Shown here: piece after piece, positions 33,373-41,905 of the stretch | How the letters are laid out: every line of letters begins with the position of its first letter | Numbering within the stretch: the stretch's first letter is position 1 | NCBI GenBank assembly: GCA_035765775.1 | Contig: DASTWV010000040.1 | Location: forward strand, 1-64,000 | Direction: 5' to 3' | Source: Actinomycetota bacterium | GTDB lineage: Bacteria; Actinomycetota; CADDZG01; JAHWKV01; JAOPZY01 | DNA length: 64,000 nucleotides | The notes under the pieces: generated by a model | Told to the model about the DNA's origin: nothing | Databases searched by the model: none | The model's input: the letters and a program-made list of their open reading frames with translations, nothing else | Translations under genes and position numbers: made by a program

Positions 33373-33984
33373 TCACAACACCCCCTTGGTCGAGGGGACG
33401 GCACCGGCCGCCCGGGGGTCGATCTCCACCGCGATCGCCAGCGCCTTGGCCACCGCCTTGAAGACCCCCTCGACAATGTGGTGCGGGTTGCGCCCGGCCA
33501 GCAGCCGCACGTGCAGCGTGATACCGCCGGTGCGGGTGAGGGCCATGAAGAACTCCTCGGTGAGGTCGGGGTCGTAGTTGCCGATCTGCTCGGTGGGCAC
33601 CGGGGCGTCATAGGCCAGCAGCGGGCGCCCGGAGAGGTCGATCGCCACCAGGATCAGCGCCTCCTCCATCGGCACCGCCGCCCAGCCATAGCGCCGGATG
33701 CCCCGCTTGTCGCCCAGCGCCTGGGCCAGGGCCGTGCCGAGCGCGATGCCCACATCCTCCACCGTGTGGTGGGAGTCGACGTGCAGGTCGCCCTCGGCGT
33801 GGACGGTGAGGTCCAGGCGGGCGTGGCGGCCGAGCTGGTCCAGCATGTGGTCGAAGAAGCCCACCCCGGTCTCGACGGTGGTCTCCCCGCTGCCGTCGAG
33901 GTTCAGCTGCACGGAGATCTTCGTCTCCCGGGTGACCCGGTCGACCGATGCGGTGCGGGGCTCGGGCGGTCCGGTGTCGCTCAC
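33373..33984 (-). CDS. hisB: Imidazoleglycerol-phosphate dehydratase
   Basis: A 203-residue monofunctional dehydratase with the repeated metal-binding histidine motifs FFDHMLDQLGRH, DSHHTVEDVG and NPHHIVEGVFKA, characteristic of the 24-mer di-Mn enzyme. No histidinol phosphatase domain is fused. GTG start overlaps the hisC stop by 4 bases (GTGA). Confidence 0.96.
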   Translation of the reverse strand: MSDTGPPEPRTASVDRVTRETKISVQLNLDGSGETTVETGVGFFDHMLDQLGRHARLDLTVHAEGDLHVDSHHTVEDVGIALGTALAQALGDKRGIRRYGWAAVPMEEALILVAIDLSGRPLLAYDAPVPTEQIGNYDPDLTEEFFMALTRTGGITLHVRLLAGRNPHHIVEGVFKAVAKALAIAVEIDPRAAGAVPSTKGVL

Positions 33985-35063
33985 CGGAGGGCCTCGGACA
34001 GCGCCTGCAGGAAGCGCTCGTCCTGCTCGGCGGTGCCCACCGACACCCGCAGGCAGCCCTCGCACCCCTGGGTGGAGGAGAAGTCCCGGACCAGCACGCC
34101 CCGGTCCAGCAGGCGCTGCCACACCGTGGCGGCCTCCACCGCGTCGCAGCGGAACAGGATGAAGTTGGCCCGGCTGGGGAAGGCGGTGATGCCCCGGGTG
34201 GTGGACAGCTCGTCCCACAGGCGCCCCCGCTCGTGGCGCATGGTGACCACCGTCGACTCCAGCTCCTCGGCGTGCTCGAGGGCGGTCAGGGCGGCGGCCT
34301 GGGTCAGGCTGGACAGGTGGTAGGGCAGCCGCACCTTCAGCACCTCCTGGATCACGGGCGCCTGGGCGATCAGGTAGCCGATCCGGGCGCCCGCCATGCG
34401 GAACGCCTTCGAGAAGGTGCGGGCCACCACCAGGTGCTCGTGGTCCTCCACCAGCCGCCAGGCCGACTCGCCGGCGAACTCGGCATAGGCCTCGTCCAGC
34501 ACCACCAGCCCGGAGGCCGCCGCGGCGATCGCCTCGATGTCCTCCTCGGGGATCAGGGTCCCCGACGGGTTGTTGGGCGAGCACAGGAACACGATGTCGG
34601 GGCGGTTGACCCGGATCGCCTCCAGGGAGGTCTCAAGGTCCATCGTGAAGTCGGCGTTGCGCCGGGCCCGGATCAGCCGGGTGCCGGTCACCCGGGTGAT
34701 GCGCCCGTGCATGTCGTAGGTGGGCTCGAAGGTCATCGCCTTGCGCTCCGCCCCGCCGAAGGCCAGCACCAGCTGCTGGATGATCTCGTTGGAGCCGTTG
34801 GCCACCCAGACCTGCTCGGTCAGCGTGCCGACATGGGCGGCGAGGGCCTCGCGCAGGTCCCGGAAATCCCGGTCCGGGTACCGGTTGAGCCCCAGGGCGC
34901 CCACCCGGCGGGCGAGGTCCTCCATCACCGCCGCTGGGGCCGGGTAGGGGCTCTCGTTGGTGTTCAGGCGCACGGCGACGTCCAGCTGCGGTGCCCCGTA
35001 GGGCACCAGGTCGGCGAGGTCGGGGCGCGAGGCCAGGCGCTCGGCCAGCTCCCGGTCGCTCAC
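33981..35063 (-). CDS. hisC: Histidinol-phosphate aminotransferase
   Basis: A 360-residue fold-type I PLP enzyme. Cofactor lysine K219 is in RTFSKAFRMAG; NESPYP near the N-terminus, the SPNNPSG loop, the DEAYAEF strand and the C-terminal RVSVGT arginine complete the family pattern. GTG start overlaps hisD's stop (GTGA). Confidence 0.95.
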   Translation of the reverse strand: MSDRELAERLASRPDLADLVPYGAPQLDVAVRLNTNESPYPAPAAVMEDLARRVGALGLNRYPDRDFRDLREALAAHVGTLTEQVWVANGSNEIIQQLVLAFGGAERKAMTFEPTYDMHGRITRVTGTRLIRARRNADFTMDLETSLEAIRVNRPDIVFLCSPNNPSGTLIPEEDIEAIAAAASGLVVLDEAYAEFAGESAWRLVEDHEHLVVARTFSKAFRMAGARIGYLIAQAPVIQEVLKVRLPYHLSSLTQAAALTALEHAEELESTVVTMRHERGRLWDELSTTRGITAFPSRANFILFRCDAVEAATVWQRLLDRGVLVRDFSSTQGCEGCLRVSVGTAEQDERFLQALSEALR

Positions 35064-36376
35064 TGCAGCTCCCCTTGGGCCTCGGTGGCCCCTTGGACCC
35101 CGTCGGCCCCGGCGCCGGAGAAGCGGGCCTCGACGGCGCGGGCGTGGTTGGGCAGCCGCTCGGCGGTGGCGAAGACATTCAGGTGGCCGCGGGCAGCGCT
35201 CAACGCCGCCTCGTTGCCGACGATGAGGGCGCTGGCCCGCTGGAAGTGGGCGGTGCGCAGGCCGGAGGCGAAACGGGCCGACGCCGCGGTGGGTAGGACA
35301 TGGTTGCTCCCCGCCAGGTAGTCGCCCAGCGACACCGGCGCCCACGGCCCGACGAAGATCGCCCCGGCGTTGCGCAGGGTCAGGGCGGCCTCCTCGGCGC
35401 CCTCGAAGAGCAGCTCGATGTGCTCGGGGGCGAAGCGCTCGGCGGCCTCGATGCCTTGGGCCTGGTCGGCCACCAGCACCGCGCAGCACCCGTCGTCCAG
35501 GATGCCCAGCAGCTCGCGGCTGGCCCCGATGCGCGTGACCACTGCGTCGAGGGCCGCCTCCACCCGGGCGGGGAGGTCGGGGTCCCACGTGATCAGCGGG
35601 AAAGCGCCCAGCGGGCCGTGCTCGGCCTGGGCCACCAGGTCGGCGGCGATGATGTCCGAGTCCTGCCCGGGGCCGGCCACGATGGCGATCTCGCTCGGCC
35701 CGGCCACCGAGTCGATGGCGATGGTGCCCGAGACCTCCCGCTTGGCGAGGGCGACGTACAGGTTGCCCGGCCCCACGATCACCTCGACCGCCGGGATCGA
35801 CTCGGTGCCGTAGGCCATGGCGGCCACCGCCTGCGCCCCGCCCACCTTGTAGACCTCGGTGACGCCGGCCAGGTGGGCAGCCGCCAGGGTGGGGGCGGGC
35901 ACCGAACCGTCGGCGGCGGGCGGCGTGCAGAGCGCCACCTCGGGCACCCCGGCGACGGCGGCGGGCACGGCGGACATCAGCACCGACGAGGGGTACGCCG
36001 CCCGGCCCCCGGGCACGTAGATGCCCGCCCGGGCCAGCGGCTGGATGGTCTCCCCCAGCAGCGCCCCACCGATGGTGGCCTGCCAGGGCGTGAGCGCCTG
36101 GTGTTCGGCGAAGGCCCGGATGCGGTCGGCGGCCTCCTGCATGGCGGCCATGAGGTCCGCCGGGGCATCGGCGGCGGCTGCCTTGATCTCCGCCTCCGGC
36201 ACCCGGAGGGACTCCAGGCGGGCACCGTCGAAGCGTTCGGTGAACTCGAGCACGGCGGCGTCGCCCCGCTCCCGGACGGCGTCCATGATGGCGCGCACGG
36301 CCTCCACCGGCTCGGCACCGGCAGGCGGGCGGGGGATGGGGGCCGAGGGGTCGGCCCGGAGATCGATGCGCCGCAT
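35060..36376 (-). CDS. hisD: Histidinol dehydrogenase
   Basis: A 438-residue zinc enzyme performing the two last oxidations to histidine. Motifs: YVPGGRAAYPSSVLM, VGPGNLYVALAKR, the AGPSEIA loop, QAEHGP, RFAPEHIE and SNHVLPT, which together hold the zinc and catalytic Glu/His residues. ATG 36376 matches the usual RRIDLR beginning; in-frame extension upstream would run through the leader hairpin. It leads the his operon. Confidence 0.96.
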   Translation of the reverse strand: MRRIDLRADPSAPIPRPPAGAEPVEAVRAIMDAVRERGDAAVLEFTERFDGARLESLRVPEAEIKAAAADAPADLMAAMQEAADRIRAFAEHQALTPWQATIGGALLGETIQPLARAGIYVPGGRAAYPSSVLMSAVPAAVAGVPEVALCTPPAADGSVPAPTLAAAHLAGVTEVYKVGGAQAVAAMAYGTESIPAVEVIVGPGNLYVALAKREVSGTIAIDSVAGPSEIAIVAGPGQDSDIIAADLVAQAEHGPLGAFPLITWDPDLPARVEAALDAVVTRIGASRELLGILDDGCCAVLVADQAQGIEAAERFAPEHIELLFEGAEEAALTLRNAGAIFVGPWAPVSLGDYLAGSNHVLPTAASARFASGLRTAHFQRASALIVGNEAALSAARGHLNVFATAERLPNHARAVEARFSGAGADGVQGATEAQGELQ

Positions 36377-36453
36377 GGAGGCCTGAAGTGTACCCGTGAC
36401 CGTGAGGGCGACCGATACGCCCGCACGGGAGCGGAGCGGGAGGCGGAGCAACT

Positions 36454-36492
36454 GGGGGACATCCGTCCCGCTGCGTGGGACGAAAGTCCCCC
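36454..36492 (-). promoter_or_regulatory. Two-tier hairpin upstream of hisD
   Basis: Outer stem of 7 bp (36454-36460 with 36486-36492) and inner stem of 6 bp (36464-36469 with 36477-36482), separated by a symmetric 3x3 internal loop and capped by a 7-base loop. It ends 78 bases before the hisD start. It could terminate the zinc-ribbon gene or be a his leader element. No histidine-rich leader peptide or T-box core is visible. Confidence 0.55.
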
Positions 36493-36560
36493 TCTTCCGA
36501 TGAGCTCCTTCGGCCCCACCCGTTCTCGGCTTGAACCGCCGCCGAGCGGGCACCTGCGGG

Positions 36561-36794
36561 CTACACGCCGGGCGCGATCTCGCCGCACGCCCGGCAGACC
36601 ACCGAGCCCAGCATCATGGACAGCCGGCTGCTGCCGCATTTCTGGCAGTGGTCCGAGCGTTGGTGCCAGGCCGGGTCGGCAGCCTGGCACTCCGGGCAGA
36701 GCAGCACCTGCTCCCCGCCGGTGACGAGGCGGGCCCAGGGCGACTTTCCCTTGGCGGGATCGGTCTGGTTCTTGCCGCATTGCACGCAGGGCAT
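36561..36794 (-). CDS. Small double zinc-ribbon protein
   Basis: A 77-residue protein with four CxxC knuckles (CVQC near the start, CPEC, CQKC, CRAC), enough for two zinc ribbons. There is no enzymatic domain. A TACGCT hexamer lies 6 bases before the ATG, so leaderless expression is possible. It sits between dnaE and the his operon on the same strand. Nucleic-acid or protein binding is the usual role of such ribbons; the actual target is unknown. Confidence 0.8.
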   Translation of the reverse strand: MPCVQCGKNQTDPAKGKSPWARLVTGGEQVLLCPECQAADPAWHQRSDHCQKCGSSRLSMMLGSVVCRACGEIAPGV

Positions 36795-36816
36795 GCGTCC
36801 AGCGTACCGGTGGGGC

Positions 36817-39800
36817 TCAGACCAGCAGTGCCTCCGACCCCAGCACGCTGCGGATCTCGGCGTACAGCCCGTTGCGCTGCTCGACGCAGAAGTCGCCGCC
36901 CAGGCGCAGCACGGTCACCTTGTCCCGGCCCCCCAGGTGCAGCAGCACCGGCGACGGCCCCGGGTGCGCCGCCAGCACGCCCTTCAGGACCTCGATGCGG
37001 TCCGGGGTGCAGTCGGCCACCGACATCTTGATCCGGAGCGGGCTGTTGGCCGCCGATAAGTCCACCGACGAGACCCGGAGGACGATCAGCTTCTGGGCGT
37101 CGTCCCGGGCGTCCACCCGGCCCTTGAACAGCAGCGGGCGGTCCACCACCAGCAGTTCCTCGGGGGTCTCGTTGACCGCCGAGGGGAACAGCACGACCTC
37201 GATGGAGCCCTTCATGTCTTCGAGGGTGCCCACCATCATCAGCTCGCCCTTCTTGGTGAACTTGCGGTCGAGCTTGGAGAGGATGCCGCCCACCACCTTG
37301 ATGGTGCCGTCGGGAACGTCGGCCAGGTCGGCGATCTCGGCGTCGGCCTGGTAGCGCAGAGCGGATGCCAGCCCGGACAGCGGGTGCTGGGAGACGTAGA
37401 ACCCGAGCATCTCCTTCTCGGCCGCCAGCAGTTCATTGCTCGGGAGGCTGCCGGGCACCAGCACCTCCTCGAGCGAGATGTAGACCACCGGGCCGGTGTC
37501 GCCCTCGGGCGGCGGGTCCCCCCCACCGAACAGCGAGAACTGCCCGGCATCCTCCGAGCGCCGGTTGGCCATGGTGGACTCCACCGCCCGCTGGGCCTGC
37601 TCCGAGAGGCACAGCCCACCCTTGGGGTCCCGGGCGAGGAGGGCGGAGCGCTCGACCCCCAGGTGGTCGAAGGCCCCCGCCTGGGCCAGGGACTCGATGA
37701 CCTTCTTGTTCAGCACCGTGGTGGGCACCCGCTTGCAGAAGTCGTGGAAGGTCCGGAACCCGCCCACCGAGGCCCGGGCGCCGACGATCGCCTCGGCCAC
37801 CGACTCCCCCACGTTGCGGATCGCCGAGAGGCCGAAGAGAATCTCGGAGCCCTTGGGGGTGAAGTCGAGCTGCGAGGAGTTGACGTCGGGCGGCAGCACG
37901 GTGATGCCGAGGTTGAGGCACTCCCCCAGGTAGGCCCGCATCCGGTCGGTGTTGGCCTTCACCGAGGTCAGCAGTGCCGCCATGTACTCCACCGGGTAGT
38001 GCGACTTCAGCCAGGCGGTCTGGTAGGCGACGATGGCGTACCCGTTGGCGTGCGCCCGGTTGAACGAGTAGCCGGCGAAGGGCAGGATCAGCTCCCAGAG
38101 CTGGTCGGTCTGGCTGGCGGTCAGCCCGGAGGCCTGGCAGCCGGTGGCGAAGCGGGCCTTGGCCTGCATCATCACCTCGGTCTTCTTCTTGCCGATGGCG
38201 TAGCGCACCATGTCGGCTTCCTCGGGGGCGAAGCCGCCGACCACCTGCAGGATCTCGGTGACCTGTTCCTGGTAGACGATGACCCCGTAGGTGTCGTACA
38301 GCACCTGTTCCAGCTTCGGGTGCAGGTAGGTCACCGATGACCGGTCGTGCTTCGAGCGGACGTAGCGGGGGATCTCGTCCATGGGCCCCGGGCGGTAGAG
38401 GGCGATGAGGGCGGCGATCTCTTCGAAGCGGTCCGGGTGGAGCTGGCGCAGCAGCCGGGTCATGCCACCGGATTCCATCTGGAAGATGCCGGGCGAGCTG
38501 CCCCGCTGCAGGAGCTCGTAGACCAGGGGGTCGTCGAGCGGCGCCCCATCAACGTCGGCGATCTCGCCTTTGTTGGCCTTGATGTGGGCGAGGCCGTCCT
38601 CGATCACGGTCAGGTTGCGCAGGCCGAGGAAGTCCATCTTCAACAGGCCGAGCTGCTCGACGACCTGCTGCTCGTACTGGGTGACGACTTCGGCGTCGGT
38701 GCGCTGCAGGGGCACATGGCCGACCAGTGCCTCCCGGCCGATCACCACCCCGGCGGCGTGGATCGAGTGCTGCCGGCGCAGGCCCTCGAGCTTGCGGGCG
38801 GCGTCGATCACCTGCCGGGAGATCTGGTCCTCCTCGTAGGTCTTCCGCAGGTCGCCGGCGTTGGCGTAGGCATCGTTGCGGCCGGTGGAGCGGGGCCACT
38901 CCATCGCCGAGTCGAAACAGGCGGCGAACGGCGGGTCCTTGCCCAGGATGGCCGGCGGGTACATCTTGGCCAGCCGGTCGCCTACCGAGTAGGGCAGCCC
39001 GAGCACCCGGGCGGCGTCCCGCATGGCCTGGCGGGCCTTGATGGTGGAGAAGGTGATGATCTGGGCGACCCGGTCCTCGCCGTAGCGCTCGGTGACGTAG
39101 CGGATGACCTCGCCCCGCCGGCGCTCGTCGAAGTCGATGTCGATGTCGGGCATCTGCTTGCGGCCGGGGTTGAGGAAGCGCTCGAAGCCCAGGTTGAACC
39201 GGATGGGGTCCAGCTCGGTGATGCCGAGGGCGTAGGCCACCAGCGACCCGCCCGCCGAGCCCCGGCCCGGCCCCACCCGGATGCCGTGGCGCTTGGCCCA
39301 GGAGACGAAGTCGGCCACGATGAGGAAGTAACCGGGGAAACCCATCTGCTCGATGACGTTCAGCTCGTGGCGCATCCGGTCGGTGATCTGGGGCGTCACG
39401 TCTGCGTAGCGCCGCCGGACCCCGGCCTCGGTCTCCTTGTAGAGGAAGGAGGCCAGGGTTTCGCCCTCGGGGACCTCGAAGTCCGGCACCAGGGCGTTGT
39501 GCAGCGGGATCTCCATGGCGCACCGCTCGGCCACCATGAGGGTGTTCTCGACCGCCTCCGGGTACTCCGGGAAGGCGGCGTCCATCTCCGCCCGGTTCTT
39601 CAGGTAGAACTGGTCGGTGTCGAAGCGCAGGCGCTGGGTATCGCTCAACTCCTTGCCGGTCTGGATGCACAGCAGGACGTCGTGGGCGCCGGCGTCGTCC
39701 TTGTGGGTGTAGTGCGAGTCGTTGGTGGCCACCAGCGGGATGTGCATCTCCCGCCCGATGGCGGCCAGCTGCTCGTTGAGCGGCGGCTGCTGGGCGAGGC

Positions 39801-40338
39801 CCTGGTACTGGATCTCGAGGAAGTAGCGGTCGCCGAAGATCTCCCGGTACTCGGCCACCACCCGGCGGGCGTCGTCCGGCTTGCCGGCCACCAGGTTCTT
39901 CTGCACCTCGCCCGACAGGCAGCCGGACAGGACGATGACCCCCTCGGAGTGCGCCCCGAGCAGCTCCCGGTCCATCCGGGGCCGCCGCGAGCGGGGGTCG
40001 TAGCCCTCCAGGAAGGCCAGCGAGGACAGCTTCATGAGGTTGCGGTAGCCCGTGAGGTTGGCGGACAGCATGGTCAGGTGGTGGTAGGCGGTCTCCCGGT
40101 GAGCGGGCCGGTCGAAGCGGCTCTTGGGGGCCACGTAGGCCTCGACGCCGATGATGGGCTTGACCCCGGTGGCCCGGCCCTCGAGGTAGAACGGGATGGC
40201 CCCGTACATCACGCCGTGGTCGGTGAGCCCCAGCGCCGGCATGCCCATCTCCTTGGCCCGGGCGAACATCTGGGGGATGCGGCTGGCCCCGTCCAGCATC
40301 GAATACTCGGAATGGGAATGCAGATGGACAAAGCTCAC
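36817..40338 (-). CDS. dnaE: DNA polymerase III alpha subunit
   Basis: A 1173-residue replicative C-family polymerase of the DnaE1 type. N-terminal PHP domain begins HLHSHSEYSMLDG with metal-ligand histidines retained, so metal-dependent proofreading is possible as in mycobacterial DnaE1. Catalytic aspartates are D398 and D400 (PDIDIDFD) and D569 (KMDFLGL). The beta-clamp motif QFSLF (933-937) lies in the tail, preceding the OB domain (about 1000-1080). Length is normal. Confidence 0.97.
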   Translation of the reverse strand: MSFVHLHSHSEYSMLDGASRIPQMFARAKEMGMPALGLTDHGVMYGAIPFYLEGRATGVKPIIGVEAYVAPKSRFDRPAHRETAYHHLTMLSANLTGYRNLMKLSSLAFLEGYDPRSRRPRMDRELLGAHSEGVIVLSGCLSGEVQKNLVAGKPDDARRVVAEYREIFGDRYFLEIQYQGLAQQPPLNEQLAAIGREMHIPLVATNDSHYTHKDDAGAHDVLLCIQTGKELSDTQRLRFDTDQFYLKNRAEMDAAFPEYPEAVENTLMVAERCAMEIPLHNALVPDFEVPEGETLASFLYKETEAGVRRRYADVTPQITDRMRHELNVIEQMGFPGYFLIVADFVSWAKRHGIRVGPGRGSAGGSLVAYALGITELDPIRFNLGFERFLNPGRKQMPDIDIDFDERRRGEVIRYVTERYGEDRVAQIITFSTIKARQAMRDAARVLGLPYSVGDRLAKMYPPAILGKDPPFAACFDSAMEWPRSTGRNDAYANAGDLRKTYEEDQISRQVIDAARKLEGLRRQHSIHAAGVVIGREALVGHVPLQRTDAEVVTQYEQQVVEQLGLLKMDFLGLRNLTVIEDGLAHIKANKGEIADVDGAPLDDPLVYELLQRGSSPGIFQMESGGMTRLLRQLHPDRFEEIAALIALYRPGPMDEIPRYVRSKHDRSSVTYLHPKLEQVLYDTYGVIVYQEQVTEILQVVGGFAPEEADMVRYAIGKKKTEVMMQAKARFATGCQASGLTASQTDQLWELILPFAGYSFNRAHANGYAIVAYQTAWLKSHYPVEYMAALLTSVKANTDRMRAYLGECLNLGITVLPPDVNSSQLDFTPKGSEILFGLSAIRNVGESVAEAIVGARASVGGFRTFHDFCKRVPTTVLNKKVIESLAQAGAFDHLGVERSALLARDPKGGLCLSEQAQRAVESTMANRRSEDAGQFSLFGGGDPPPEGDTGPVVYISLEEVLVPGSLPSNELLAAEKEMLGFYVSQHPLSGLASALRYQADAEIADLADVPDGTIKVVGGILSKLDRKFTKKGELMMVGTLEDMKGSIEVVLFPSAVNETPEELLVVDRPLLFKGRVDARDDAQKLIVLRVSSVDLSAANSPLRIKMSVADCTPDRIEVLKGVLAAHPGPSPVLLHLGGRDKVTVLRLGGDFCVEQRNGLYAEIRSVLGSEALLV

Positions 40339-40422
40339 GCGGCGACCTTTCTCCTCCGGCGCTCCGCCGAGGCTCCGCTTGACCCGGCCCTCCCTATGAG
40401 GGGGGCCCGAGAGCGGGAAAAC

Positions 40423-40436
40423 TTACACTGATGTAA
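40423..40436. promoter_or_regulatory. TTACA-N4-TGTAA palindrome upstream of dnaE
   Basis: A perfect 5+5 inverted repeat 85 bases upstream of the dnaE ATG. It is not the actinobacterial LexA box (GAAC-N4-GTTC). It could be an operator for dnaE, or relate to the neighbouring antitoxin promoter. Confidence 0.4.
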
Positions 40437-40499
40437 CTCGAACGGCCGGATTCTAGACCCCGCGCCGCCCGCCTTCAAGGGGCCCTGCGATTTGCTGGC

Positions 40500-40515
40500 G
40501 TATCATTGATGATAC
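40500..40515 (+). promoter_or_regulatory. Antitoxin operator palindrome
   Basis: GTATCAT-TG-ATGATAC, perfect 7-bp arms, ending 9 bases before the antitoxin ATG. This is the expected position of an autoregulatory HTH operator. Half-site ATGATA recurs in front of the toxin operon at 41885-41890. Confidence 0.7.
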
Positions 40516-40524
40516 GGTGACAGC

Positions 40525-40881
40525 ATGAGAGGCGGCCCGGTGGGTGAAGCAACGGGAGCGGAGCGGTATTTCGCCGGACGGATGCTCGACCCTGCCTACG
40601 CGTCTGCCTATGAAGAGGCCCGAGCCCGGGTCTCCTTCATCGACGGCCTCATGGGTGAACTGGACCGTGAACGGCGCCGGAGCAATCTGAGCAAAGCCGA
40701 GCTCGCCCGCCGGGCCGGGCTCCGCCCCGAAGCGGTGCGCCGGATTTTCTCGAAGACACCTGCCAACCCGACCCTGGCGACGATCTATGCCCTGGCGAAG
40801 GCGTTGGACTCGGAACTGAAGCTAGTGACCCCCAAGCCGACCGTCGACCCATCTACGGAAGAACCGATCGACGTTTACTGA
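40525..40881 (+). CDS. XRE-family HTH antitoxin (HigA-like)
   Basis: A 118-residue protein with a Cro/C1-type HTH at residues 54-93 (LSKAELARRAGLRPEAVRRI, then PTLATIYALAKAL). The N-terminal part has DPAYASAYEEARA, as in HigA/PezA-like antitoxins paired with RelE/Gp49-type toxins. A perfect palindrome just upstream suggests autorepression. Unusually, the probable toxin gene is on the opposite strand, convergent, with the two stop regions overlapping by 29 bases. Antitoxin function is inferred from domain and context. Confidence 0.8.
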   Translation: MRGGPVGEATGAERYFAGRMLDPAYASAYEEARARVSFIDGLMGELDRERRRSNLSKAELARRAGLRPEAVRRIFSKTPANPTLATIYALAKALDSELKLVTPKPTVDPSTEEPIDVY

Positions 40882-41275
40882 ACTCGGTGGCCAGCTGGCG
40901 AATTCTCCTGTATTCACGCTGGCTAGCCGCCTCTCGACGGCGCTTCTGCAGTCCGCCGAGAACGATGATGGAAGAACCTCCGAGGTCGGCGGCGTCGCGC
41001 TCAAGAATGCAGAAGAGTCGGAAGTTCGTATCCCCAGCGCCAATGCGGATCTCGTAGAGGCCCGCCATATCGCCATGCATGGCCTCCCATTTGCCGCCAC
41101 CCGAGAAGCTCGGGGGCGGGGCCTGTGCCACAGCATCCAGGACGGCATGGAATTCGGCGGCGACCTTGCGGGGCAATGCGTCAAGGAAAGCCCGTGCCGG
41201 CACAGATTGGGCAGCATCGTCGGCGACATGCCGCCGAAAGAAATGGATTCGCCAGGACGGGGTGGTGCTAGGCAC
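40853..41275 (-). CDS. RelE/HigB (Gp49-like) toxin
   Basis: A 140-residue protein of the phage-derived Gp49/HigB branch of the RelE superfamily. Core: KWEAMHGDMAGLYEIRI (about 65-81), NFRLFCILE, then SIIVLGGLQKR with basic residues that in relatives act on ribosome-bound mRNA. The ~45-residue N-terminal region is longer than in minimal HigB. GTG start 5 bases after a 196-codon gene, so the two are co-transcribed. Toxin activity is inferred. Confidence 0.78.
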   Translation of the reverse strand: MPSTTPSWRIHFFRRHVADDAAQSVPARAFLDALPRKVAAEFHAVLDAVAQAPPPSFSGGGKWEAMHGDMAGLYEIRIGAGDTNFRLFCILERDAADLGGSSIIVLGGLQKRRREAASQREYRRIRQLATEFSKRRSVLP

Positions 41276-41280
41276 TCTAA

Positions 41281-41871
41281 TCAGCCCTCATCGTCAATGG
41301 CAAGGCTTCGAAGAAACTGGCACATTCTCTCAATATCCGAAAGCGGAACGCGGGCGGGCAATTGTAGATACGCAACATCCCCGGCCTTGAGCGGGAAGGG
41401 ATAGGTGAGCAGTCTTAGGGTGGACGGTGAGCGATCCGCCGGCTCGAAATCATGGGCGACACCAACTTCCTGGCTAATCTCGGTCGGCTTGTTGCTCGCC
41501 GATCGTTTGCTGGTCGAACGTCGCACACCTGCGTTTCTTGGCTTCAGGCCAGTAGGATTAGATAAATAATCGATGTACATCGACATAGAGTCTCGGAAGC
41601 GTTGGCCATACGTTCGGAGGCTTTCAGGCTTGTAACGTCCGCCTTTCGCGTTAGCGAACCGCTGTACCTGCTGTTCGACGTCGATCGAGAGCAGATCCGT
41701 ACTCAGCCAGTCGTCTCCTTCGAGCGAGAGGACCGCCTGGGACGCCGAACGCCAAGCATCTGCCGTCCGCCCCGGCATGAGACCTTTCTCCTTCACGTAC
41801 GTGAGGAATTCAATCAGACCTGCGGCCTGGCCAGACATGATGTCATCCACGGGCTCCTCCATCTCTCTCAT
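41281..41871 (-). CDS. Unknown protein co-transcribed with the toxin
   Basis: A 196-residue protein. The N-terminal half (LIEFLTYVKEKGLMP, then YKPESLRTYGQRFRDSM) is helical and recalls the SAM-like core-binding domain of tyrosine recombinases, but no catalytic domain follows. The C-terminal half ends in YPFPLKAGDVAYLQLPARVP-type sequence, then ERMCQFLRSLA, a beta-plus-helix module I have seen at the ends of various accessory proteins. It could be a DNA-binding third component of the toxin-antitoxin locus. Codon use is less GC-biased than the flanks. Function unknown. Confidence 0.75.
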   Translation of the reverse strand: MREMEEPVDDIMSGQAAGLIEFLTYVKEKGLMPGRTADAWRSASQAVLSLEGDDWLSTDLLSIDVEQQVQRFANAKGGRYKPESLRTYGQRFRDSMSMYIDYLSNPTGLKPRNAGVRRSTSKRSASNKPTEISQEVGVAHDFEPADRSPSTLRLLTYPFPLKAGDVAYLQLPARVPLSDIERMCQFLRSLAIDDEG

Positions 41872-41885
41872 TCTACCGCCAAGAA

Positions 41886-41905
41886 TGATATCACAGACAA
41901 TCTGT
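41886..41905. promoter_or_regulatory. Overlapping dyads in the toxin-operon promoter
   Basis: TGATATCA (41886-41893) and ACAGA-CAA-TCTGT (41893-41905) lie 15-35 bases upstream of the 196-residue gene start. The first, with the preceding A, contains the ATGATA half-site of the antitoxin operator, so the antitoxin may also repress here. Confidence 0.45.

Noticed and set aside
36377-36560. Histidine-rich leader peptide or T-box for the his operon
   Set aside because: No run of histidine codons and no T-box core sequence on the minus strand; only the two-tier hairpin was kept.
38347-40431. 694-codon plus-strand frame inside dnaE
   Set aside because: Antisense shadow of an intact polymerase gene.
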